This document shows, piece after piece, positions 10,230 through 23,027 of a stretch of 64,000 nucleotides of DNA. Both the position numbers and the translations under genes were made by a program. The stretch lies in assembly GCA_021442155.1 (NCBI GenBank), contig CM038217.1, positions 149,303,834 to 149,367,833 on the forward strand. The letters run 5' to 3'. Source of the stretch: Cymbidium sinense (taxonomy: Eukaryota > Streptophyta > Magnoliopsida > Asparagales > Orchidaceae). Position 1 is the stretch's first letter; every line of letters starts with the position of its first letter. Below the pieces are notes generated by a model. The model was not told the DNA's origin. It was given only the letters and a program-made list of their open reading frames with translations, and searched no databases.

Positions 10230-11089
10230 AGGATCGCAGGTATTTGCTACATTACCTGAGGAGTGAAGTCCTATATATATTTTGAAATCACATTAATTAT
10301 ATATATGTATAGTTTTTTTCAAACACTAAATTATTCATACAATAAATTAAGTAATTTAACTAAATGTACATATTTCAGTATATACCATAAATTAAATTAA
10401 GTCATTTAATCTATGAATAATTATATATTTTACTATTTATTATCCACTCAAAATTTAAAAATGATTAATAAATAAATTATAATATTTAAATTATTATAAT
10501 TGCAAATAGAGAGAGAAAAAAAGAAGAAGAGATAACTAACAAAATCACCTATACATTGGTGATCGCAAAGATACAGGCTACTAGGTCATTTCCAATAATT
10601 TTATTTTATCATTTTGATTTTTACAAATTTTTATTTTTAAGATGCTGTCTTATAAATTTTGCCCCTTTCCTCTAGCTGGTTGAAGTGGATTTAATAAATA
10701 ATATCTGAGTTAAATTTATAAGCTGCATATCTATCACATAATTATTATATACTTAAATTTTAATATTTATATAGATATCATTCAAAAATTTAATATTATA
10801 TCAAAAATAATGTCATTATTATTTAAAAATAAAATACGCATTTCAAAACAGAGAAAAAAAATATTATATTTATAAATATCAAATTTTAAATACTAGATAT
10901 ATAAATTCATAAAAATCATATGCAACATATATAAATCTTTCAATTTTTAAAATAATGAATTAGATTTAAATCCATTTAAATTTGACTTAACAACTTATGA
11001 ATTGATTCACTTAAAAAAAACCAATATCTTAATTTTTAACTTTATATTTAATAATATAATTTTTTTTATAACATAAAATTTATTATAAT

Positions 11090-11640
11090 ACTTTGTTAAT
11101 ATTTTATGTATTCTGTTTTATAGAATTTCTAAATACTTTTTTATATTATAATATTACATTTTTATTACAAATTATATTTATATTCATAAATTTATATTAT
11201 TAAAATTATAAAAATTTAAACATTTTTAATAATATATCCTTAGGGTTATAATAATATTTTTAAATATCTTATATATTATATTTTTATATTAGATATATTT
11301 ACAAGGTTTTAAAAATATTATTTAATATTATAAAATTTATATTTTTATTATAAGTTAAAATTTTTTATAGTTTTTATTCTTATTATAAATTACACTTATA
11401 TTTATAAATTTATATTATAAATTTTATATATTTTAATTATATTTAATATACACATATAATTATATCTTATTAAATTTTATATTGAACTTAAAATTTATAA
11501 TTATTAGAAGTATTATTTATATAATTAATCAATTTTTTTGTTATATATTTATATTATTTTATCATTTAATTAGATCAATATTCACTAATTTTAATATTTA
11601 TTATATCATCCAGTTTTAATCATTTAGTCTTAAACATATC
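11090..11640 (-). repeat. AT-rich dispersed repeat, copy 2
   Basis: It is the inverted partner of 3300-3880; the reverse complement aligns with few gaps, including the GATATGTTTAAGA start. Confidence 0.75.
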
Positions 11641-11709
11641 TTTCATCTACATCAATATCCGATCTGACTTTCACAACATTAATGGTGTGTATAAATTTAT
11701 CATTAAATA

Positions 11710-11822
<113 letters not shown>

Positions 11823-11871
11823 TTATTTAAAATCATTTTAAAAAATAAATTATAAGAATGAGTTTTTATAA

Positions 11872-11990
11872 GGCCAAATTTTTAAAAGGAGCACCAAAAA
11901 GTTTAAATGTCGTAAAAGGAAACCTCTTAAAAAATTTTATATAAAAGAACAAAAATGTATTCGTAATTAGCGTTATCAAAAAAATTATCA
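11872..11990 (+). repeat. MULE left terminal inverted repeat
   Basis: The first 24 bases pair with 20432-20455 without mismatch. Further in, the match continues with gaps to a GTAATTAGCGTT word. Confidence 0.9.
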
Positions 11991-14239
11991 TATATTAGAA
12001 TGTGATCCCATCATACAGCTCACACGATTCTGCCCCACCAATTCTGCCTTCTCTCTTCTTCATTTACTTGTGCTGTGATTTCTTCTCTGCTAGGAAAGTT
12101 AAATTTCTTTTTTAATTAATTTAGCAAATTTATTTGTTTGAAAAAAAAAATCTTTTTTTAATAGATTATGCTTTAAATTATATTGATAAAATATATATTT
12201 TTTTAATTTATAAGATTATTATAAAATTTACTTGTATTTCTTTCAATATGAAATCTTAGCATTTCATTTTTTTATTTGATGATTTTAATTACAGCCATAT
12301 AATATTTATTTGTTATTTAATAGATGCATTTTGCTATTAATATTTATTGCTTTGAAATCCACCGCATTTGAAACTCGGGCGTTTAAAAATTTTGGGTTAT
12401 TATTCTTTATCAATGAATATAAATGAATCTTTAATCTCACATTTAATGAAAATTTTAAATCCAATTATTCATATTGTACTGGCCACTGCTTAAACTCATT
12501 CAAACGAAGTTTATTTAGCTATTTATTAATTATTTTAAAATTCATGAATTTTCATGCTCCATACAGTAAAATTTATGAACAAATATTTATTTTTACCTAT
12601 AACGATTTACAAATTAAATGTCAAAATTCATTATATTAAATTACATTGATAATTCCATCTTTTATTTTCACTTGTAATGGAAAATTTAATATCTAAATAT
12701 CAAACAATAATTTTGAAAAATGCAAATTATAAACTTATTATATAAACTCTTTTAAGAATCCACAATTATTTCTTACCATCCTCTTTATATACATTATTGT
12801 GTGACTTTGATAAATATTGTTAGAGATAATTTTTATTCAGATATAATTTATATTCATTCATATTTAAAATTTAAGAATATTATAATTTTTATTTTTAATA
12901 TTGTTAATCACAAATGTCTCTATTTATCAGGAGTATAATTGACTTCATTTTTGGATTAATTAATTTTTGAAAATGATGTTTAAAACTATGAAATTTTAAT
13001 TATTAAATTTAATATTAATTTATTACAATACTATTCCTTAAGGACTTGAAATCATGTGCTTAAACTTTCAAATAATAATTGTAAACACAAAATTTAAAAC
13101 TCATTTAATTTTGATTTTTGATAAATGAAGCATTTTAATTTATACAATGCAACATCTAAAATTTAGAATTATTGAGATTTTGTTAATGTATTTAAGAAAA
13201 AAAACCTAAATTATATTTCAACGGTATTACTTATTTCGGAAAAAAAATCGTACTATAGATCTTGTTATTGTATTTAGTGAGATAAATAGATTTCATGGAT
13301 TGACATTCATTTCATAAATATATGAAAAAAGTTTTAAATTTAATTATTATTTTTTAAAATTTTACAAATATGTGAAATTTTAGCATCAAAATCATTACAT
13401 TCCATTATAAAATGTTATGTATATATAAAATTAACCAAAAATGTTAAATATGGATGTATAAGACAATATATTTTAAAAAAGTTTAATTTTCTCAATTAAT
13501 TAAGCATATTAAATTTTTATAGCTACTGTTTATTCTGTATTCATATCTTTTTTACAATTAATTTAATATGTTGGATTTATTTTTAGTTAATCATAAAATG
13601 CAAAAAAGTAGTGGTATGATATTGTGGGTGGATATTTTTTATTTTATTTATATTCTACCATTAAATAAAAATATATTTGATATTTGTATTCTTATATTTT
13701 TTAATATAAAAAATAATTTATATATTTAAATTTACCATTTCATCTATCATTTTCATCTATCATTTTCATATTGGAAAAAAATATGAGAAATAAAAAAATA
13801 CTTCACTTTAAATGAGACTCAATTGATAGAATGAATGAGTGGATACATACAAAATAATTATTAAAATGTAAATAGAAAGCAACAATAACAATAAGCAAAC
13901 ATATATATTTTTTCCTTATATGTAATCTTAGTAGATTATGCATGTAGAAAGTTTTCTAGAAGTGTGATATTTTTCAATGTAATTTGAAATCATTTTACAC
14001 ATTTTAAAATTTCGAAATATTTAATATTTTTAGAGGACAACTTATATTATGTCACATTGATATTTTCTTATGATATAGATAAGATATTAAGACCACATCT
14101 TGTATGTCTTCTAGTGCAATACAATATGTGTAGTCATATGTCACGTTTTATGCTTTTCTTTGACGAATGATTTTACCCCTACTTATATTGGTTGATGTAA
14201 ACGTCCAATTCAAAATTCTCAATTATTGACACTTTCACA
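11990..14239. other. MULE 5' internal non-coding region
   Basis: Very AT-rich and without convincing coding frames. It would hold the transposase promoter, but I can point to no specific element. Confidence 0.5.
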
Positions 14240-16710
14240 AAAAAAAAAAAAATTATGATATTAGAAGCCACTAAGCACACAGTGATTGCCTATGTTGAAA
14301 TTGAAGCCCTTCCAACAAATGATCATAATGAAGTTGGTCCTGCACAAAGTCCTATAGACGTTATGACAGAATCACCCCAAATTCACAAGTAATCGTGTTA
14401 TGATTATGTTAAATATATTCTTCTACATCAATAAAAAAAAACTATCAAACATATTTTAGTTTAATCATTTTCACTCCACAGGTCTAACCCATTTTCAATT
14501 GATATGCATGATATTGGTTGCTCTAGTAGACCTCACCCCTCAACGGTAGATTATAACGCTCATCGTTCTTTTGATTTATCACACTTATTCCGACCATACA
14601 TTAGTAGAAATGTTGAACCATAGTGCAACAACCTTCATCTGAGGCACAATTCTTTACTAATGTAGAAGAATATGAAACAATGGATAGCGACACAAACCAA
14701 TATTCGAGTGAGCCAGGGGGTGACAAAAATTTAAATGAAGGAGAAGCTAATTTTGATATGATCTTTCAAGGGCATGATTTAATACACCAGCATGCATTAT
14801 CCAATACAGATAGAATTAACTCAATAAATGTAAACAATGAGTTTGTACATACGATTCGTAGCACAAAAGAGTGGGATGCGATTGATTCATATGACGGCCC
14901 ATCACCTAACACTATTGTATATGATGAAGATGTAATACCAAACCAAATGTTAGAAGGAATGATTTTCAGAGGTAAATATCAACTGCAATGTGCACTAAAT
15001 GGTTGGTCTATCTTGAATAATGTAGAATATTGGAAGACCACATCAAATAAAAAAAGACTTACTATTGAGTGTGTATATTACAATCATCCTTCACGACCAT
15101 GTAAATGACATTTACATGCATCTTGTAGCCAACACTTGGGTGGTGCCTGGAAAGTTTCTTCAATCAAAGGCCCCCACAGATGCACACATACAATAATGTC
15201 TGTCAATCATTGCAACTGTACTTCCAAGTTTATCTGTCATTATATAGGTGGAGTGATCCGACAATAATTAAACCTAAAGCTGAGAGAAATAGTTGCTCGA
15301 ATGGATCAAGTTCAATATTTGAATTACCTATATTAAAACATGATCACGTCAGAAAGCAATAAAATCAATTTTTGGGGGTTATGAGGAATCTTATCAATTA
15401 TTATTTCATTTTATGGAAAGTGTTTGTATTGATATACCTTGAATTGTATATAAAGTACAAATTACTAATAATAATCATTTTAAGAGCATTTTTTGGGCTA
15501 TTGGCCCAAGCATTAGTGGTTGGAGATTCTGTCAATCAGTGCTTAGTATGGATGGTACATTCCTTCTTGAAAATATATAGAGACACTTTACTAGCTGTTG
15601 TTGATATTGATGGAAATGGTGGTCTCTTCCCTCTTGCATTTGCTATAGTTGAGTCTGAAAATAATGATGCTTGGTTATAATTTTTACAATTACTTCATGA
15701 CTTGGTGGAACCTATTTGTAGTCATCAAGATCTATGCATAATTTCTAACAGACACTCTGGATTGATTCGTGGGTGCAAGAAAATCTTTCTATATGTTGCA
15801 CATAGATATTGTATGTGACCTCTACGAGAGAACTTTAAAAAGGCTTTAAGGAAGTTTGTAGTAACTGATGTTGATATCATTTCTGATAAAATGTATTTGA
15901 TAAGTAATACTGATGATGTACAAATTTTTAATTGGTGTATGACAGATATTTAAAATGTTAAGAAGGAGGTTTTTAATTGGCTTATAAAGCATGACATCAT
16001 TAGGTGATCTTTAACACATGATGCTGGAAGTAGGTATGATACGATGACAACTAACACTTTCGATTGTTGTGGTTATGGTTTACCTGTCCAGGGTCTTGTG
16101 CCATTTATTATAATCTAGTTGCATTATTTTTAAAGCGAATTAATGATGCTACACAATTGCTATCAATGCAAGATACATCATTTGTACCATGCACAAGAGC
16201 AACATCACAAAAGATTTAGAGTGATGATCGGCAATATCCTGAGCCTACCTATATTAATAGTTGTGAGTATCAAGTATTTGATATGTCTTGTAGGGCACTT
16301 CGTGTCAATATTATCTAATCCAACACGTGTGCTTGCACTTGTAATAAGCCACAAATATATCATATCCCATATGTAAATGCAGTTGCTGCCCTCGGAATAA
16401 AACGTTTAGACCATGCAACTTTTGTATCAGGATATTTTAGACTAGAATTTTACAAGCAGACATATGATTCCATATTTAATGTGATACCTGAGAAAAATTC
16501 TGGCCACCATATGATGATGAACAAGGTATTGTCACTCTACTACCTCTAACTTTTAAGAGAAGATCTAGAAGGACAAAGACTAAAAGGATTAGGAATACAA
16601 TGGACGAGGCTATAACCACGTCAAGTGGAATATATAGTATTTGCAAAAACATGAGTCATAATAGTGCTACATGGCCTAATACTACAAGCAGTAACAGGTG
16701 AAATGTTAAT
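14240..16710 (+). pseudogene. MURA-like transposase (decayed)
   Basis: MURA binds the element ends and catalyses DNA cleavage and strand transfer with a DDE nuclease. The relic shows the family's parts in order: an acidic N-terminal part (14623-15108, 161 residues open) ending in the MuDR-type block EGMIFRGKYQLQCAL; cysteine-rich and PHRCTH-like residues near 15120-15200; the DDE core with MDGTF near 15553 and DGNGGLFPLAFAIVE (15610-15655); SNRHSGL near 15750, where the family has an aspartate before the arginine, so a catalytic residue looks lost; RYDTMTTN near 16035; a SWIM-like CACTC...H line near 16327-16360; and an RRTKTKRIRN tail near 16570. A probable intron ends at the CCACAG near 14482. 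Many stops and shifts. Confidence 0.88.
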
Positions 16711-16779
16711 ATACTTATGTCAATTTTTAAAAAATAACACATTATGGACTAATAATATATTTTGATTCTCTATTATATA

Positions 16780-19560
16780 GAGATGGATGAGGACTAGACA
16801 CGTCAAGACTGGGTAGAGCGGCATGTTGCGAACACCAAATGAAGATAATGCTCCGCCTAGCATATCCTCCTTAGGTATTTTACACAGAGCATCAAACCCT
16901 GATAAGGTAAATATTTGGACAGTTTTAACTAAAATAATTTTTTTCACATGTATCAACTTATAATAATATTTTTTTGTGTCACATAGGGAACAATTCTTGA
17001 AGCTGCAAGTCACTTATGAATGGTTGGCGAGTGGCCAGTACGATGCCTTCGCTTTATTCAAGTCGTACAACTCGCTGGTATTGATTGTACATGACATTTA
17101 TAATTTATTAAGCTGGATCATCACCTTATCATAGTGTTGGTGGAGCGATGGTATTCGTTAACAAATATATTTCACTTACTTATAGGAGAGATGACTATAA
17201 CACTTAAGGATGTGCAAATTATCCTTGATGTTATGGTTGATGGAGCACCTTTAATCGATCCTATAGTTGTTGGCCCCATATTATGTTGGAAAAGTTGACA
17301 GGAATGTTGTGATAACTTATTAGGCAGCTACCCTGATACAAATGCTGTTCATCATAATCCTAGAGACCATGATGTCATGACAAATTTTCGCATGAGCCAC
17401 TCAGATGCTCACTCAATAAAACCACTACGTATTAAGATGGGTTTTATGGATTCATTAAGATTTGATTTATCCTATTTTTTAGGCATCTTGAGGATACATC
17501 TTATATATGTTAGGCTTCTTTACTACCAAACACATTGGATCACACTTACATTTAGTTGAAGTAGTGAGTATCATTTTACATCATTATTTAGTAAACCAAA
17601 TGCATATTTGTTGAGGTATTTCAAATATTAGATGTTGATAAATTTATTAGCGACAAAATACACTCGATAAATGATTTGTCATCATGCCGTGTTGATGTCA
17701 GCCTGCCCTTTTGTTAGCCAGGGCAACGCATACCATGACGATATAATTTACTTTACATTACATCTCAACCAAACAAAAAATGCAAAGTCATGTATAGCTC
17801 AACAAACAACTATAAAGTAATCCTTACATCAATTCACTTTATGATTTCTTTACATTACTTAAATTACAACCTAGTATTATTAGAAGATTTAGTTGTCTTT
17901 GTTCAATTTTCTTTGGGAAGCTCTGTACTTGCACACTTGTATAGAGAACTAAATCTGTCAACATAGCCCAAATGTGTCAGAATAGCTGGGTGTTTGCACT
18001 TGTTACAAGTGTGGTCTTTGGAGTATTTGCATGTGGGGAGGCCAACTCTTCATGTCCCTTTTCCAAGAGATATCACTGGCAAACTAATTGGATACATGTA
18101 TGTTTTATATGACTAACTAATATGTATATATTATTATTATTATTATTAATTGAATAATAATATAAACTAAACACATCTATAGGTGGAATGCTGAATTGGT
18201 ACGAGAAGTACAAGTTGGAAATGTGAAGATGTATAGAGATGAAATTGCTGGATTTCAACAAAGTCAAGTACAAACTAATCTTCAAAATTAGTAATGCTAT
18301 TATAAGAGTTACATATATTAATCTTTTTAATTAAAACTTGGTAAATAGGCTATTTGGACGTTGTATTTGGATGGAATAACGGTTTTTGTTGCTAGAGATT
18401 TGCTTTAGAAGTATGGATATTTGGACAGCCCGTGTTCCATTTATTAGCTAGAAGTGTGTTGAGGCATATTCTAGATTGAGTAATGCGATAGTTTGGTAGC
18501 ATGCAATCTGCAGTGATTGAACCAATAGATCAAAAATTTAAGAGAGTTGATGGGCGAGGATGAGCAGAAGTTGATTGGATGTATTATTATCAAAATTATA
18601 TTGAATTATGGAATAATCGTCAGGCATATATAATTTAATTAAATTCATCAGAAGGGAATAACAAGAAAGAATTAGCTACTTATATGCGATGGTATAAATC
18701 ATGGGCATCACTCTACTTAGTCAAAACATCAACTCAGCCACCATATACATACTATCCTAAGTCATGAGGAGAGAGAATTGTGGTATGACTTTAATAATTT
18801 AATTCCATAGTAAATGATCAATTTATTTTTACATAACTCTACTAAATTAAGTTTTGATTATGCACAGATGGATTATTATGTGCATTCGAAAGGTATTGCA
18901 GATTCATTTGCTGACGTGCATGGTGAAAATGCTAGTGCGATACAACTTGTTCTAGATGAGATCTCAGAGTTATCTACTAGAGTGATGAAGTCTATTCATA
19001 TTGATTACAGTGGATTTGACTAATCAATTAAGCATAACTTTTACACAGAGCGTACTCGTGAGCACATGAAAGATATCATGGTCCACGAAGGTCAACTTCT
19101 GATGCTCCACGTTGGTCAACACATGATACGCCACAACGATCATATTTTGATCATCCTAGGAGATCATTTGCTTGCAATACAAGGAGATTGATTACTGAAG
19201 CTTCACAACACTCAACACAGGCAAGACCTTCAATATATATTGAGCCATCAACACATGAAGGACTATCAATTGATCTGCAATGGAATATTTCTAAAAGTGA
19301 TCATTTAGACTTACAATTTCAAAGTATGCTTATACATGCATCACATAATATGAGTTGTCCTTTTGAGGGATCGCCTATGGATATGATGTCTACCCCAATT
19401 TATCAAGATAGTAATTGGATGCAATCACAATCTTTAATTTTTGCAACACCACATGAGGAGGAGGCAGAACAAGAAGAAGAACATTAATTGCGACAAAGAC
19501 CATTACAACCTCTAAATAGATATACACCTGAAACAAGTGCTATCACACCACGATGTAGGA
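16780..19560 (+). pseudogene. Plant mobile domain (PMD, MAIN-like) gene carried by the MULE, decayed
   Basis: PMD proteins (Arabidopsis MAIN and MAIL1 are host relatives) act in nuclear genome maintenance and silencing, and many PMD copies sit in transposons. Seen here: a leader with GILHRASNPDK ending at a donor near 16907, an intron to the TAG near 16986, then the PMD core with VVQLAGI, ERWYSLTNIFHLL, GEMTITLKDVQIILDV and VDGAPL (17060-17260). Later parts show WNNRQAYI and MRWYKSWASLYL (18610-18720), another exon with SKGIADSFADVHGE (18880-18930), and an acidic/arginine tail with RYTPETSAITPR (19515-19555). Stops and frameshifts occur throughout. It follows the transposase in the same orientation, so it is an internal part of the element. 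Confidence 0.82.
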
Positions 19561-19564
19561 GACA

Positions 19565-20190
19565 TTAGTCTTATGTAATTTATTTATTTTTAATATACTA
19601 AGTGATATTTTAAATGTGTATTTTTTATTAATTTATTTAAGTGATCAAAATTAGTTTATTATGATTGAAATAGCATCATATAAATATGAGAAATATGAAA
19701 TTCTAAGAATATACATAAATTTAAATTTTTTTTGACTACTAGACATCACATAAATGCTATTAAATTAATATAAATATAAATTATATAAAACTTATAATTT
19801 AGCCATTCTAATTATAAACTAGTGTAGAATATATATATATATATATATATTAAAATTTTTAATGATTTATACAGTCACTAAGCAAGTCTACAAAATATTT
19901 TATACTTGATATCTCAATATTATAAAATTTTATTAATATAAATTATCATACAAATTATTATTTTTAAATAATTTTATTTATATCGAACTAACTTAAGATC
20001 ATAGAATTAACATATAAAATATAATCAAAGAAAATAAATTTAAATTATAAAAATTATCTTAAAATCATCCATATTAAATTATTTTTAATTTACTATTTAA
20101 ATATATTTAATATTATTCTGTATATTTTATATTTTATATATTATTATTACAAAGAATTAGGAAATTAATAAATTGAAAAACATGAATAAT
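19565..20190. other. MULE 3' internal non-coding region
   Basis: AT-rich, no gene seen; includes a short TA tract near 19830-19850. Confidence 0.5.
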
Positions 20191-20237
20191 TATCACGTTT
20201 TTCTCGATAACGTGAATAATTCTAAAACGTGATTATT

Positions 20238-20263
20238 GTTCACGTTTTCTTGAAAACGTGAAC
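20238..20263. repeat. Subterminal palindrome in the MULE right end
   Basis: GTTCACGTTTT and AAAACGTGAAC are perfect complements separated by four bases. Further CACGTTTT/AAAACGTG words surround it at 20197-20240. Its counterpart in the related fragment is the palindrome at 9997-10021. Confidence 0.85.
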
Positions 20264-20329
20264 ATTTGTCGTATTTTTTTCTCTCAAAACGTTGATTGCA
20301 TATACAGCTCTTTTTAAAAAATGAACTAA

Positions 20330-20455
20330 TTATGAGAGGGCAAAAATCAGTAATAATTAGCAGTTGGGACATATCATTTGAAAACGCTAATTATTAATAC
20401 GTTTTAGCTCCTTTATATAAAAATTTTAAACGGTGCTCCTTTTAAAAATTTGGCC
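20330..20455 (-). repeat. MULE right terminal inverted repeat
   Basis: The reverse complement starts GGCCAAATTTTTAAAAGG like the left end; it is bordered by the target duplication TTTTTATAA. Confidence 0.92.
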
Positions 20456-20465
20456 TTTTTATAAT

Positions 20466-20699
20466 CATAGCAGCTTTTCACATAAGAACAAAAAAAAATC
20501 ATCTTAAATATGAATTTATTATGTGAGTGTAGCATCTAATTTCTATTTAATTACATGATAAAAAGTTTTAATTTCAATTGCATAACCCTTTTAACTATAT
20601 GGACTTTAAAAAAGCATTTGGTAAGAAATATTTATTATATTTTTTATAATGTAATTTTTTTGTATCATTTTAGTTTATTAAAATAATCCTCACATTTGA
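20466..20699. other. No gene seen
   Basis: Unique-looking AT-rich intergenic DNA between the MULE and the next repeat. Confidence 0.4.
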
Positions 20700-21270
20700 G
20701 TAAAATTAAATTAGGACAAAGAGAAGCCGCTACAAATGAATCGAGCATTAACAAGTTACTCATTTCTCAACTCAATTAGAGCTCATTCATGCTCATTTGA
20801 TTAACTGATTAAATAAACTTGAATATTTTTATGAATACTCAATTGCTAAATGAACAGCTTGAATAGTTTATCGCTCAATTCATTTATATTCATGAACAAT
20901 ATCATTTGAAACTTATTACGACTCAGTTAGGACTTATTTATGAACAATATTATTTAAATTTTTTTATTTTTTTAGGCTTAATAAATTATAATTGATATAA
21001 CTCATATATATATATTTTTAATAAGCTACTCATGATCAAGCTCAATTAAGACTTGATTAAAATTCATTTATTTCACTAAAAGAATTGCTCATTAACAGGC
21101 TCACTAATTCAATTTAAATCGAGCTAGATAATGATAAACAAGCACAAACTTATCATCTTAAAAAGCTCAAATCCAAATTGAGTCGATAATGATAAATAAA
21201 ATTGAACTAAGAATACGTAAATGTTCGGCTCTGTTTGTTTGCAGGCCTGAGGAGAAGCTTCAAATGCCAA
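20700..21270 (+). repeat. Dispersed repeat rich in GAGCTC/CAAGCT words, copy 1
   Basis: The reverse complement of 24935-25735 matches this stretch, with shared markers CTCAATTAGAGC, TTCATG.TCATTTGATT and CATGAACA. The copies are inverted relative to each other and flank TOL exons H to D. Confidence 0.72.
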
Positions 21271-22114
21271 GTACAATAAAGTGGGAGTAGGATAAAGTTC
21301 AAATTGAGTCACCCACCGTCTCTTAGCTAGGTTGGTGGTAAGTCAAACGTCAGATTCATTTTCTCGCGACGGACACTTTCTTCTAAGGATATCAGGACCC
21401 ATTACGCATTAATTTAATGACATATAAGCCCCAAAAGATTAATCACAACGATATCCCCACCCACAAGATGGGTGGGGTGTTGGGTGTATACCCTTAAAAA
21501 AAAAAAAAAATTTTCAAAATTGAGTCCATGCTACGTCTAGCTTACGAGTTATCCAACAAAAATTGACTGAATGATATATTAATAATATTAATTAAGATGC
21601 TGTACTGATAAATTTGTATGCACGTCACTAAAATCTTTTTATAGGCTGCTAGTTGCTACCAATGTATTATTTTCCCATTTAATTCTGAAACATGGAGAAG
21701 CCATTGATCACTAAAGCAGAGCTACCATGAAACAGCACTGCCAATATAATTCCCATCACAGGATTTAAATCATATCTGTAGGGATTATTCTCTTCAAGAA
21801 AATCTAAGGGACCGTTAAATTCAAACGTTATTCACACAAGAATATTATTCAAATAAAATTATTTCAACAGCGAGCTTAAATATGGTCGTATTTTACATGA
21901 TTTCAATAAGGAGAAAGCAGAAAAGAGAAAAAAAGTAAATATTACTTATACACAAATTTATGTTCTTTAAGTTACAGAAACTGCTCAAACGCAATAAAAA
22001 AAAAGGCAAATTAAAGCGAGGAAGCCTATCCTTCAATATATGAACAAAATGTTAATCTGTTTGCATGAGAAATCCTATGCCTATAATAGAAACTTAGAAA
22101 TACCAATAATATGG
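21271..22114. other. TOL 3' UTR and downstream intergenic DNA
   Basis: The proximal part next to 22115 should be the TOL 3' UTR on the minus strand. I see no clear AATAAA-type signal, and no other gene. There is an A run near 21496-21510. Confidence 0.45.
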
Positions 22115-23027
22115 CTACTTTCTTTCACCATTTATGCCGTCGCCCGCAGAGCTCCAGAGGGTAGATGCATTTTTTGACTTGAGACTTCCATCAGGATTCC
22201 TCAATTCCATAAGACCCTCGAATAACTTGTCGGGTGAGACATACGGTTTCGGGGCCATCGAAGAACCTGCTTGCTTTAAATTATTAACATTCGTCTGAAA
22301 TTCTCTCGATCCTATCAAGTAGGTAAGCTTCTGCGTAGCCATGGAATCCTGAATTGGCGCAGAAGCAGCTGGAACTAGAGCCATGGTGGTCTGAGAAGAA
22401 GGGTACTGGAAGGAGGTTGCTGGAGCCATGTTGGACTGAGAAGCTGGATACTGAAAAGGGGTTGCAGAAGAAGATGGAGCCATAGTAGGCGGAGTTGCAC
22501 TATAATGGACGGTGTGGGGCGTCGACAGGAAAGGATTTGAACCGACTCCAGGAGGAGGAGACCATGATGGAGTCTGATAGTTATATGGGTATGGCATCGC
22601 CTGTTGCTGAGGAAGAGTGGGAGGCAACGGCAATGGCGATTGAGAAGCTGCAGATTGAGCCCATGGTGCGACGTAACTGTTGTAAGTTGCATGAGTACTG
22701 TTCGATGTAATGGGCGGCTGAGGATTGTTAGGATACTGTTGCAAATCAGGAGAAGTAGAGAACGGATTTTGATTCTGGTTTGATTGAGGAAGAGGAGCAG
22801 GTGGTGTTTGAGGGGGCTGATCGGTTGATAGAACAAGGCTGAGGAGATCAATCATGTCTACTTCCTTCTTGGAGGTAGCATCTGGGGTTGGAGGATCAAG
22901 CGGGACTATTGCATTGCTTACAACAGATGAAGAGGCTTCTGAAACACCTGAAGTTGAAGTTGGGGTGGTGATATCACTATGGTTTGGTGAGACCAGTTGA
23001 TCGCCGGTTGATTTGAACTTAGAATCT
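22115..23027 (-). CDS. TOL: TOL exon H (last): Pro/Gln-rich C-terminal region
   Basis: It begins after CTGCAG with A, completing a split arginine codon, and ends at the TAG at 22115-22117. It encodes 303 residues: a Ser/Thr-rich linker, the leucine-rich segment [10 protein letters not shown] that resembles a clathrin-box or dileucine-type motif, a long Pro/Gln/Ser region with NPF in NQNPFS and GSNPFL, and the C-terminal block [17 protein letters not shown], which has counterparts in other TOLs. The tail is low complexity, as is usual for the family. Confidence 0.93.

Larger units (their letters stand above)
11863..20464 (+). mobile_element. Mutator-like element (MULE) with PMD cargo and 9-bp target duplication
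   Basis: The element body is 11872-20455 (8,584 bp). It starts GGCCAAATTTTTAAAAGG and ends with the complement of that sequence, and is flanked on both sides by TTTTTATAA (11863-11871 and 20456-20464). A perfect 9-bp duplication is the hallmark of Mutator transposition. The inverted terminal similarity continues inward to an ATTAGCGTT word at about 90-130 bp from each end. Inside, in order on the plus strand, lie a MURA transposase relic (about 14240-16710) and a plant mobile domain relic (about 16780-19560). Both are broken by stops and frameshifts, so the copy cannot move by itself, though its ends could be substrates for an active relative. Confidence 0.93.
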
